Assembly (NCBI RefSeq): GCF_900078685.2
Contig: NZ_LT546166.1
Location: 2,762,596-2,794,678, forward strand
Source: Mycolicibacter icosiumassiliensis
Lineage (GTDB): Bacteria; Actinomycetota; Actinomycetes; Mycobacteriales; Mycobacteriaceae
Direction: 5' to 3'
Length of the DNA: 32,083 bases
The translations under genes were made by a program, and so were the position numbers. The notes below the pieces were generated by a model. That model saw nothing but the letters and a program-made list of their open reading frames with translations. It was not told the DNA's origin and ran no database searches. Every line of letters starts with the position of its first letter. The stretch's first letter is position 1. Of the stretch, positions 10,056-17,656 are shown in pieces.

Positions 10056-10853
10056 ATGGAAATCGTCAGGGAGACTCTGCAGGCCTCGACTATCGCGGTG
10101 GCAGCCGATGGCGCGCTCGGCTCCATCACGCTGAGCCGTCCGGACAAGCTCAACCCGCTGGGCACGGTGACACTCGACGAGTTGGTGGTGGCGGCCCGCT
10201 GGTTCGACGCCCGGCCCGCGATCAAGGTGGTGGTCGTGGCCGGCAGCGGCCGGGCGTTCTCTGCCGGCGCCGACCTGGCCGCGTTTGTGGCCGGCGCCGA
10301 CGGGGCCGGGGCGCTGCGGGAGGCTGCCGACGCGGGACGGCGGATGGCGGATGCGATTGAAGCCATGCGGGCGGTGACGGTGGCGCGGCTGCACGGTCAC
10401 TGCGTGGGCGGCGGCGTCGTGTTGGCCGCAGCGTGCGATCTGCGGGTGGCCGCCGAGGGCACCCGGTTCTCGATTCCGGAGGTTGACCTGGGTATTCCGT
10501 TGGCCTGGGGCGGTATCCCGCGGTTGGTCCGCGAGATCGGGCCGGCGCTCACCAAGGAACTCGTGATGACCTGCCGCCCGTTCGGTGCCGCCGAGGCCAA
10601 GGCGATCGGGTTCCTCAATCGGGTCGTGCCCGAGGCCGACCTCGACGCGGAGGTCGACGAGCTGGTGGGCCAGCTGGTCAGCAAATCCGCGCTCACGTTG
10701 GGCGGCACCAAACGGCAGGTCAACGCGGTGACCGAGGGCATGGTGGGGACCACGCGCAGCTGGAACGACGCCGATGCGCTGGTCACTGCGGTGCACGACG
10801 CCGAGTCGCAGGCCTCGGCCATGGCGTATCTGGAACGGGTCAGTCGCCGCTGA
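10056..10853 (+). CDS. Enoyl-CoA hydratase/isomerase family protein
   Basis: A 265-residue crotonase-fold protein expected to act on acyl-CoA thioesters, for example hydration of trans-2-enoyl-CoA. The oxyanion-hole segments are VVVAGSGRAFSAGADLAAF (about 65-83) and LHGHCVGGGVVLAAACDLRVA (about 112-132). The usual catalytic glutamates of enoyl-CoA hydratase are less certain: one candidate lies in FSIPEVDLGIPLAWGG (about 139-154), where IPE is kept. Isomerase or hydrolase activity therefore remains possible. It precedes the acyl-CoA synthetase by 24 nt, suggesting a two-gene unit for activation and processing of a fatty or aromatic acid. Confidence 0.88.
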   Translation: MEIVRETLQASTIAVAADGALGSITLSRPDKLNPLGTVTLDELVVAARWFDARPAIKVVVVAGSGRAFSAGADLAAFVAGADGAGALREAADAGRRMADAIEAMRAVTVARLHGHCVGGGVVLAAACDLRVAAEGTRFSIPEVDLGIPLAWGGIPRLVREIGPALTKELVMTCRPFGAAEAKAIGFLNRVVPEADLDAEVDELVGQLVSKSALTLGGTKRQVNAVTEGMVGTTRSWNDADALVTAVHDAESQASAMAYLERVSRR

Positions 10854-10877
10854 GGCGGTCACGAGCAGGAGGAACAG

Positions 10878-12685
10878 ATGACTGCGACGTCACCGGTGAG
10901 CACCTTGTGCGAGGCGTTTCAGCGCACGGCGACGATCGATCCGGACGCGGTCGCGGTGCGCACCGTCGGCGACACCCAGACGCTGACCTGGCGCGAGTAC
11001 GCCGATCAGGTTCGCCAGGTGGCGGCCGGCCTGGCCGGGCTCGGGGTACGCCGAGGCGACACGGTGTCGCTGATGATGGCGAACCGGATCGAGTTCTACC
11101 CGTTGGAGGTCGGCGCCCAGCATGTGGGCGCCACCTCGTTCTCGGTGTACAACACCCTGCCCGCCGAGCAGCTCGGCTATCTGTTCGCCAATGCCGGCAC
11201 CAAAGTCGTGTTGTGTGAGCAGGCCTATGTCGAGACCATCCGGGCCAGCGGAGCGGCGATCGAACACATTGTCTGCGTGGACGGACGCCCGGACGGCACC
11301 TTGTCGGTCGCGGACCTGCTGGCCGCCGCCGATAGCGACTTTGATTTCGAATCCGCTTGGCGGGCAGTGCAGCCCGACGACGTCGTCACCCTGATCTATA
11401 CCTCCGGAACCACTGGCTCGCCTAAGGGGGTGGAGATGACGCACACCAATCTGTTGTTCGAGGCAGCGGCACTCGACGCGGTGCTCGGGGTGCGCTTCGG
11501 GGACCGGATCACCTCCTATCTGCCCTCGGCGCACATCGCCGACCGTGCGATGTCCCTGTACAACTCCGAGATCGCCGGAGTGCAGGTGACCGTGGTGCCC
11601 GACGCGCGCCAGATCGGTGCGGCACTGCCGGATGTGCGGCCGACGATCTGGGGTGCGGTACCGCGGGTATGGGAGAAACTCAAGGCGGCAACCGAATTCG
11701 CTGTAGCGGGGGAGCCGGACGACAATCGCCGCGCCGCGCTGCAATGGGCGCTGGCAGTTGGTGCCAAACGGTCCGCGGCGCAACTGGCCGGCGAACAGGT
11801 CTCCGACGAACTGGCCGCGGAGTGGGCGCAGGCCGACGAGCTGGTGCTGTCCAAGCTTCGGGCCAAGCTGGGTCTGGACGAGCTGCGGTGGGCGGTGTCG
11901 GGCGCGGCGCCGATTCCCAAGGAGACCATCGCGTTCTTCGCGGGCCTGGGGATTCCGATCTGCGAGGTCTGGGGCATGTCGGAACTCAGTTGTGTGGCGT
12001 CGACCGTGCATCCGCGGGACGCCCGGCTCGGTACGGTCGGAAAGTTGTTGCCGGGATTGGAAAGCCGCATCGCCGACGACGGGGAGTTCTTGGTGCGGGG
12101 GCCCCTGGTGATGCGGGGTTACCGCCAGGAGCCGGCCAAGACCGCCGAGGCGATCGACGCCGACGGATGGCTGCACACCGGCGACATCCTCGAGCAGGAT
12201 GCCGACGGCTATCTGCGGGTGGTCGACCGCAAGAAGGAACTGATCATCAACGCGGCGGGCAAGAACATGTCGCCGGCGAACATCGAGAATGCGATTTTGG
12301 CGGCCTGCCCGATGATCGGGGCGATGGTCACCATCGGCGATTCCCGGCCGTACAACACCGCGCTGATGGTGTTCGACGCCGACTCGGTGGCGCCTTATGC
12401 CGCTGCCCATGGGCTGTCGGCGGCGACACCGGCAGCGCTGGCCGATGACCCGGGCGTGATGTCGAACAGATCAAGCGTTTCCGGGTGTTGCCCGCGCTGT
12501 GGGAACCCGGTGGCGACGAGGTCACCCTGACGATGAAACTCAAACGGCGGCCGATCGCGGTGAAATACGCCGAGGAGATCGCGAGCCTCTACGCCTCCGA
12601 ACCCGGCTCCGAGGTACATCAGCCCCGGGGCGCCCAAACAGAGCCGACGACCACCGCCTCCCGCAGCGGGCTTAGTCCTGCTTGA
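10878..12685 (+). pseudogene. fadD11: Long-chain acyl-CoA synthetase, frameshifted near the 3' end
   Basis: An AMP-forming acyl-CoA synthetase. The ATG at 10878 follows AGGAGGAA. YTSGTTGSPKGVEMTH (about 173-188) is the P-loop, HTGDILEQDADGYL and DRKKELIINAAGKNMSP (about 450-466) are the hinge and A8 motifs. The frame is normal up to DDPGV (12458), then reads nonsense and stops at 12530. The true C-terminus, VEQIKRFRVLPALWEPGGDE onward with the A10 lysine region MKLKRRPIAVKY, resumes at 12461 in another frame and runs to 12685. Homologues have about 20 residues between these two points, so roughly 60 bases are missing together with a frame change. The symbol is given from context and family resemblance to Rv1550 and is not certain. 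Confidence 0.8.
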
Positions 12686-12872
12686 TGCCGAGAACGAGCC
12701 AGGCCGCTGTACAGATACCGGCGGCGGTCAGGACCGCGGCAGCGGCGCTGGACGTCACGGCGCCGACGATCAGCAGGGCGGCCAAGCCGATGGCCAGCGC
12801 AACCAGTTTGTAGGCCGGCCAGGGCACACCGGCGATGGGCACTTGCTGCCCGAAGCGTTCGGCCGTGGTCAT
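12672..12872 (-). CDS. Small two-helix membrane protein
   Basis: A 66-residue protein starting at the ATG at 12872. Two hydrophobic helices are visible, about residues 22-39 (YKLVALAIGLAALLIVGA) and 42-62 (SAAAAVLTAAGICTAAWLVLG), with a short polar N-terminus and a GIKQD tail. I do not recognise a named family. It overlaps the 3' end of the fadD remnant by 14 bases on the opposite strand and is divergent from the reductase at 12964. Hydrophobic pattern and a clean start support it, but no catalytic motif is present. Confidence 0.65.
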   Translation of the reverse strand: MTTAERFGQQVPIAGVPWPAYKLVALAIGLAALLIVGAVTSSAAAAVLTAAGICTAAWLVLGIKQD

Positions 12873-12950
12873 GCATTTAACGGTACGCGATAATCAATTG
12901 TTAGGCTAGCCGAAATCTGCAGGCCGGATTGTTGTGTGGCCGACCCGGGC

Positions 12951-12956
12951 TAGTCT
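12951..12956 (+). promoter_or_regulatory. Candidate leaderless -10 box for the F420 reductase gene
   Basis: TAGTCT fits TANNNT and is followed by seven bases (GGACCAC) and the ATG at 12964. Transcription would start at the A of the ATG. There is no Shine-Dalgarno sequence before this start. Confidence 0.55.
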
Positions 12957-12963
12957 GGACCAC

Positions 12964-13401
12964 ATGCCTCTGAGCGGAGAATATGCCCCCAGCCCGTGGG
13001 ATTGGTCCCGCGAGAACGCCGAGAAGTACATGTCATCCGGCGGCACCGAGGGAACCGACATGAAGGGCATGCCGGTCATTCTGCTGACCACGGTCGGCGC
13101 CAAGACCGGCAAGCTGCGTAAGACCCCGCTGATGCGGGTGGAACACGACGGCCAGTACGCGATCGTCGCGTCGCTGGGCGGGGCCCCGAAGAACCCGGTC
13201 TGGTACCACAACGTCGTCAAGAATCCGCGTGTCGAACTGCAGGACGGACCCGTCACCGGTGACTACGACGCCCGCGAGGTGTTCGGCGAGGAAAAGTCGC
13301 AGTGGTGGCAGCGCGCCGTGGCGGCCTATCCGGACTACGCCGAGTATCAGGAAAAGACCGAGCGCCAGATCCCGGTGTTCGTCCTGACCCCGGTGGGCTG
13401 A
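12964..13401 (+). CDS. Deazaflavin (F420)-dependent nitroreductase-family protein
   Basis: A 145-residue split-barrel protein of the Ddn family, which uses reduced coenzyme F420 to reduce quinones, or nitroimidazoles in the case of Ddn. Family signatures are [27 protein letters not shown] (about 35-61), with the G-K-R-TP F420-phosphate contact region, and [23 protein letters not shown] (about 68-90). The position just upstream of ilvA matches Rv1558. The ATG at 12964 is preferred over a GTG at 12934 because of the promoter spacing and the N-terminus [14 protein letters not shown]. The physiological substrate is unknown. Confidence 0.92.
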   Translation: MPLSGEYAPSPWDWSRENAEKYMSSGGTEGTDMKGMPVILLTTVGAKTGKLRKTPLMRVEHDGQYAIVASLGGAPKNPVWYHNVVKNPRVELQDGPVTGDYDAREVFGEEKSQWWQRAVAAYPDYAEYQEKTERQIPVFVLTPVG

Positions 13402-13429
13402 ACACCCCGTTGGGTGACACCATATTGCG

Positions 13430-14743
13430 GTGTCCGCCGAACTGCGCCAGAACCGAAGTGGCTCCAATTCAGGCCCCGCAAAGGTCTCCTCGATGGGTCC
13501 GTTGACCGCGGCCGACATCGACGCGGCGGCCAAGCGGATCGCCGGCGTGGTCGCGCCCACCCCGCTGCAATACAGCGACCGGCTCTCCGAGCTGACCGGC
13601 GCCAACGTCTATCTCAAGCGCGAAGACCTGCAGTCGGTGCGCTCTTACAAGCTGCGTGGCGCCTACAACCTGCTGGTCCAGCTCAGCGAGTCCGAGCTCG
13701 CCGCCGGCGTGGTGTGCTCGTCGGCCGGTAACCACGCACAGGGATTCGCCTACGCCTGCCGGTCGCTGGGTGTCCACGGCCGGGTCTACGTGCCGGCCAA
13801 GACCCCGAAGCAGAAGCGTGACCGCATCCGTTACCACGGCGGCGAGTTCATCGAGCTGATCGTCGGCGGCGCGACCTACGACCTGGCTGCCGAGGCGGCC
13901 CTGGCCGATGTCGCGCGCACCGGTGCGACGCTGGTGCCACCCTACGACGACCTGCGGACCATGGCGGGCCAGGGCACCATCGCGGTGGAGATACTCGACC
14001 AGCTCGACACCGAACCGGATTTGGTGGTGGTGCCGGTCGGTGGCGGCGGCTGCATCTCGGGCATCACCACCTACTTGGCCGAGCGGACCACCAAGAGCGC
14101 GGTGCTGGGCGTGGAGCCGGCCGGCGCCGCCTCAATGATGGCCGCGCTGGCCGCGGGGGAATTGGTGAGCCTGGACCACGTCGACCAGTTCGTCGACGGC
14201 GCGGCCGTCCGGCGCGCCGGGGCTCTGCCGTTTGCGGTGCTGTCCGGGGCCGGTGACATGGTGGCGGTGACCACCGTCGACGAAGGTGCGGTCTGCACCG
14301 CGATGCTCGACCTGTATCAGAACGAGGGAATCATCGCCGAGCCGGCAGGCGCCCTCTCGGTGGCGGCACTGTTGGCGGCTGACATCACCCCGGGTGCCAC
14401 GGTGGTGTGCCTGATCTCCGGTGGTAACAACGACGTGTCCCGGTACGGCGAAATCCTGGAGCGCTCGCTGGTGCACTTGGGTCTCAAGCACTACTTCCTG
14501 GTCGACTTCCCCCAGGAACCGGGCGCGCTGCGGCGCTTCCTCGACGAGGTTCTGGGGCCCAGCGACGACGTCACCCTGTTCGAGTACGTCAAACGCAACA
14601 ACCGGGAGACCGGTGAGGCCCTGGTCGGGGTGCAACTGGGATCGGCTGCCGATCTCGACGGACTGCTGGACCGCATGCGTACCTCGGAGATCCACGTCGA
14701 GCCATTGGAGCCGGGCTCTCCGGCGTATCGCTACCTGCTGTAA
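13430..14743 (+). CDS. ilvA: Threonine dehydratase (biosynthetic)
   Basis: A PLP enzyme that deaminates threonine to 2-oxobutanoate, the first committed step to isoleucine. The 437-residue protein carries the PLP lysine at K74 in RSYKLRGAYN. SSAGNHAQGFAYA and the glycine loop VVPVGGGGCISGI (phosphate binding) follow. The C-terminal YFLVDFPQEPGALRRFLDEVLGP begins a single ACT-like regulatory domain, typical of the shorter actinobacterial form, through which isoleucine inhibition is known to act. The GTG start (VSAELRQ) agrees with the M. tuberculosis N-terminus. It lies 28 nt after the F420 reductase gene. Confidence 0.97.
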   Translation: MSAELRQNRSGSNSGPAKVSSMGPLTAADIDAAAKRIAGVVAPTPLQYSDRLSELTGANVYLKREDLQSVRSYKLRGAYNLLVQLSESELAAGVVCSSAGNHAQGFAYACRSLGVHGRVYVPAKTPKQKRDRIRYHGGEFIELIVGGATYDLAAEAALADVARTGATLVPPYDDLRTMAGQGTIAVEILDQLDTEPDLVVVPVGGGGCISGITTYLAERTTKSAVLGVEPAGAASMMAALAAGELVSLDHVDQFVDGAAVRRAGALPFAVLSGAGDMVAVTTVDEGAVCTAMLDLYQNEGIIAEPAGALSVAALLAADITPGATVVCLISGGNNDVSRYGEILERSLVHLGLKHYFLVDFPQEPGALRRFLDEVLGPSDDVTLFEYVKRNNRETGEALVGVQLGSAADLDGLLDRMRTSEIHVEPLEPGSPAYRYLL

Positions 14744-14759
14744 GAGAGTGATTGCTGCC

Positions 14760-14787
14760 TAGCATCTTGATGCGCCGATGCTATGAT
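14760..14787 (+). promoter_or_regulatory. vapBC operator and promoter
   Basis: TAGCATC (14760-14766) and GATGCTA (14777-14783) form a 7-bp inverted repeat with 10 nt between. GCATC-TT-GATGC (14762-14773) is a second, nested inverted repeat. The -10 box TATGAT (14782-14787) overlaps the right arm and sits 6 nt before the vapB ATG. This fits autorepression by the VapB ribbon-helix-helix dimer or VapBC complex, with leaderless translation of vapB. Confidence 0.65.
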
Positions 14788-14793
14788 GTTTAG

Positions 14794-15021
14794 ATGCGAA
14801 CCACCGTGGATCTGCCCGACGACCTGCATCGGCAGGCGCAGGCGATCGCGCGGGATACCCGCCGCACGATCAGTGAGACGATCGCCGATCTGATGCGGCG
14901 CGGTCTGGGGCAGGGCGCTGCCGCGCGCGTGCACGAAAGCCAGCTGACTGGCCTGCCGGTGATACATCTCGGGACCGTGGTCACCTCAGAGGATGTCCGG
15001 TCCCTGGAGGACGAGGGTTGA
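14794..15021 (+). CDS. vapB: VapB-type antitoxin
   Basis: A 75-residue antitoxin. The N-terminus MRTTVDLPDDLHRQAQAIARDTRRTISETIADLMRRGL is a ribbon-helix-helix DNA-binding domain: a beta strand followed by two helices. The remaining, poorly structured half (about 45-75) should wrap the toxin. It overlaps vapC by 4 nt (TTGA), so the pair is translationally coupled. The position between ilvA and the tre genes corresponds to vapBC11 in M. tuberculosis, but the toxin partner here is of another subfamily, so I do not use that number. Confidence 0.9.
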   Translation: MRTTVDLPDDLHRQAQAIARDTRRTISETIADLMRRGLGQGAAARVHESQLTGLPVIHLGTVVTSEDVRSLEDEG

Positions 15022-15416
15022 CCACGTTGCTCGACGCCAACGTGCTGGTGGCGCTGCTGGTCGATGACCATGTGCACCATCGACCGGCGGAGCGGTGGCT
15101 TTCGGCCAGCAGTTCCGGCTTTGCGACGTGCCCGTTGACCCAGGGCAGCCTGGTTCGGCTGCTGCTCAGGCAGGGGCAGACGGCGGCCACCGCGAGGGAG
15201 CTCGTCGGCGCCGTCGCACGAGATCCCCGGCACGAATTCTGGCCGGACAGCCTGTCATTCGCCGATGTCACGCTCGCCGGTGTCATCGGCCAGCGGCAGG
15301 TGACCGATGCGTATCTGGCGCAACTGGCCAGAGCCCACAACGGTCGACTCGCCACCTTCGACCGGGGTTTGGCGCAACTGCACAACGACGTAGCGGACTT
15401 GGTTCCGGCTGATTAG
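15018..15416 (+). CDS. vapC: VapC-type PIN-domain RNase toxin
   Basis: A 132-residue PIN-domain toxin; such enzymes cleave tRNA or rRNA when freed from VapB. LLDANVLVALL holds the first metal-binding Asp at residue 6. VTDAYLAQLARAHNGRLATFDRGLAQLH (about 95-122) carries the conserved TDAYLA Asp and the TFDRG Asp. At the usual second acidic position the sequence is CPLTQGSLVRLLLR, with Gln where many VapC have Glu. The start is a TTG at 15018, chosen because it gives the canonical TTLLDANVLV and overlaps the vapB stop. The C-terminus faces convergent treX 21 nt away. Confidence 0.88.
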   Translation: MTTLLDANVLVALLVDDHVHHRPAERWLSASSSGFATCPLTQGSLVRLLLRQGQTAATARELVGAVARDPRHEFWPDSLSFADVTLAGVIGQRQVTDAYLAQLARAHNGRLATFDRGLAQLHNDVADLVPAD

Positions 15417-15437
15417 CGGGTTGGCAACGCCATCGGC

Positions 15438-17606
15438 TCACCGGCTCTTGCGCAGGACGGTCAGTGAGCGCGGCGTCACGGTCACGACCTGGCCGGCGTC
15501 GACCACCAGGTCGGTGCTGCCGGCCGGATGGGCGGTGTCGATCACCGCGGTCCAGGCCTGCGCGTATTCGGTATTGGGCGTGACGAAGTCCACTGGTGTC
15601 TCACCTGCGTTGAAGCACAGCAGAAATGAGTCGTCGATGATCCGCTGCCCGCGCTCATCCGGTTCGGGCAGTGCCTCACCGTTGAGGAAAACCATGACGC
15701 ACCTGCCGAATTCGCTGCCCCAGTCCTGCGGGGTCATCTCGTCTCCGGCCGGTGTCAGCCAAGCGATGTCCCGCACCTCGTCGCCGCCGCGGATCGGCCG
15801 GCCGTCGAAGAACCGGCGCCGGCGGAACACCGGATGGGTGGTGCGCAGCGTGGTCAGGGCCCGGGTGAATGCGAGCCGGTCGGCGTTGCTCTCAACCATC
15901 GTCCAGTCCATCCAAGACAACTCGGAGTCCTGGCAGTAGGCGTTGTTGTTGCCGTGTTGGGAGCGGCCCATCTCGTCGCCGTGCAAGATCATCGGGGTGC
16001 CCTGGCTGATCAGCAGGGTGGCCATGATGTTGCGGACTTGGTGGGCTCGCAGCGCCAGGATGGCGGGGTCGTCGGTCGGGCCCTCCACACCGCAGTTCCA
16101 CGACCGATTGTGACTCTCGCCGTCGCGGTTGTCCTCGCCGTTGGCTTCGTTGTGCTTCTCGTTGTAGGACACCAGGTCCGCCAGCGTGAAACCGTCATGG
16201 CAGGTGACGAAGTTGATGCTCGCGCTGGGACGCCGCCCGGTTGCCTCGTACAGGTCCGAGGAGCCGGTCAGCCGGGAGGCGAACTCACCGAGGGTCTCCG
16301 GTTCACCACGCCAGTAGTCGCGCACGGTGTCGCGGTATTTGCCGTTCCATTCCGTCCACAGCCCGGGGAAGTTGCCCACCTGATAGCCGCCTTCGCCGAC
16401 GTCCCAGGGTTCGGCGATCAGCTTCACCTGGCTGACTACCGGGTCCTGTTGCACCAGATCGAAGAACGCGGACAGCCGATCGACGTCATGCAGTTCCCGA
16501 GCCAGCGTGGAGGCCAGGTCGAAGCGGAAGCCGTCGACGTGCATCTCGGTCACCCAATAACGCAACGAGTCCATGATCAGCTGCAGGGTGTGCGGATGAC
16601 GGGCGTTAAGGCTGTTGCCGGTGCCGGTGTAGTCGGTGTAGTGCCGCAGATCGTCTTCGTCGAGCCGGTAGTAGGCGGCGTTGTCGATACCGCGGAAGTT
16701 GAGCGTGGGGCCCAGGTGGTTACCTTCGGCGGTGTGGTTGTAGACCACGTCGAGGATCACCTCGATGCCGGCTTGGTGGAACGCCCGCACCATCGCCTTG
16801 AACTCGGCCACCGCGCCGCCGGCCTGGCGACTGGCCGCGTACTCGTTGTGCGGCGCGAAGAACCCGAATGTGTTGTACCCCCAGTAGTTCCGCAGCCCCA
16901 GCTCCCGCAGCCGCTGATCGTGCAAGAACTGGTGGACCGGCATCAACTCGATGGCCGTCACGTTCAGCGATTTGAGATGGTCGATGATCACCGGGTGCGC
17001 CAGCCCGGCGTAGGTGCCGCGCAATTCGGCGGGAATGCCCGGATGGGTCTGGGTCATGCCTTTGACGTGCGCCTCGTAGATGATCGTCCGGTGGTACGGG
17101 GTGCACGGTGAGCGGTCGGCCGCCCAGTCGAAGTAGGGGTTGATCACCACGCTGGTCATGGTGTGGCCCAGCGAGTCCAGTGACGGGGGAGCGCCGTCGT
17201 TGTCGGGATCGGCTAGGTCGTAGGAGAACAGCTCCGGGCCGAAGTCGAACGCGCCGTGAAACGCCTTCCCGTAGGGGTCCAGCAGCAGCTTGCCGGGATC
17301 GCAACGCTGGCCGGCGGCCGGGTTGAACGGCCCGTGTACCCGGAAGCCGTAGTGCTGTCCGGGGCCGACTCCGGGCAGGTAAGCGTGCCAGACGTACCCG
17401 TCGACCTCATCGAGACCGATCCGGGTCTCGCTGTGGTCGCGGTCGTCGATCAGGCAGAGCTCGACGCGGTCGGCGACCTCGGAGAACACCGCGAAGTTGG
17501 TGCCGGCCCCGTCGTACACCGCGCCCAGTGGATAGCTGCTTCCGGGCCATACCGTGGGCGCGGACGGCTCCGGTGTGGCCTGGGGGCCCGACTGCGCCGA
17601 CGACAC
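15438..17606 (-). CDS. treX: Glycogen debranching enzyme (TreX/GlgX)
   Basis: A GH13 isoamylase-type enzyme that cleaves alpha-1,6 branches in glycogen. It supplies linear maltodextrin to TreY/TreZ for trehalose synthesis or to recycling. The 722 residues include an N-terminal CBM48-like domain (about 20-150) and the barrel. The catalytic triad is visible: nucleophile D363 in GFRFDLAST, acid/base E399 in LIAEPWD, and D471 in VTCHDGFTL. DVVYNHTAEGNH is conserved region I. The GTG at 17606 is the start. In M. tuberculosis treZ and treY lie between vapC and treX; here treX abuts vapC with no trace of them. The acyltransferase gene lies 50 nt upstream on the same strand. Confidence 0.95.
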   Translation of the reverse strand: MSSAQSGPQATPEPSAPTVWPGSSYPLGAVYDGAGTNFAVFSEVADRVELCLIDDRDHSETRIGLDEVDGYVWHAYLPGVGPGQHYGFRVHGPFNPAAGQRCDPGKLLLDPYGKAFHGAFDFGPELFSYDLADPDNDGAPPSLDSLGHTMTSVVINPYFDWAADRSPCTPYHRTIIYEAHVKGMTQTHPGIPAELRGTYAGLAHPVIIDHLKSLNVTAIELMPVHQFLHDQRLRELGLRNYWGYNTFGFFAPHNEYAASRQAGGAVAEFKAMVRAFHQAGIEVILDVVYNHTAEGNHLGPTLNFRGIDNAAYYRLDEDDLRHYTDYTGTGNSLNARHPHTLQLIMDSLRYWVTEMHVDGFRFDLASTLARELHDVDRLSAFFDLVQQDPVVSQVKLIAEPWDVGEGGYQVGNFPGLWTEWNGKYRDTVRDYWRGEPETLGEFASRLTGSSDLYEATGRRPSASINFVTCHDGFTLADLVSYNEKHNEANGEDNRDGESHNRSWNCGVEGPTDDPAILALRAHQVRNIMATLLISQGTPMILHGDEMGRSQHGNNNAYCQDSELSWMDWTMVESNADRLAFTRALTTLRTTHPVFRRRRFFDGRPIRGGDEVRDIAWLTPAGDEMTPQDWGSEFGRCVMVFLNGEALPEPDERGQRIIDDSFLLCFNAGETPVDFVTPNTEYAQAWTAVIDTAHPAGSTDLVVDAGQVVTVTPRSLTVLRKSR

Positions 17607-17656
17607 CGCTCGACCTTATCCGCTTTCCCGGCGTCTGCCGCCGAGCGCGGCCGGGT

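Noticed and set aside
10890..12410. A 506-codon minus-strand open frame opposite fadD
   Set aside because: It is antisense to strong acyl-CoA synthetase motifs and reads as low-complexity Arg, Gln and His. No ribosome site or family match was seen.
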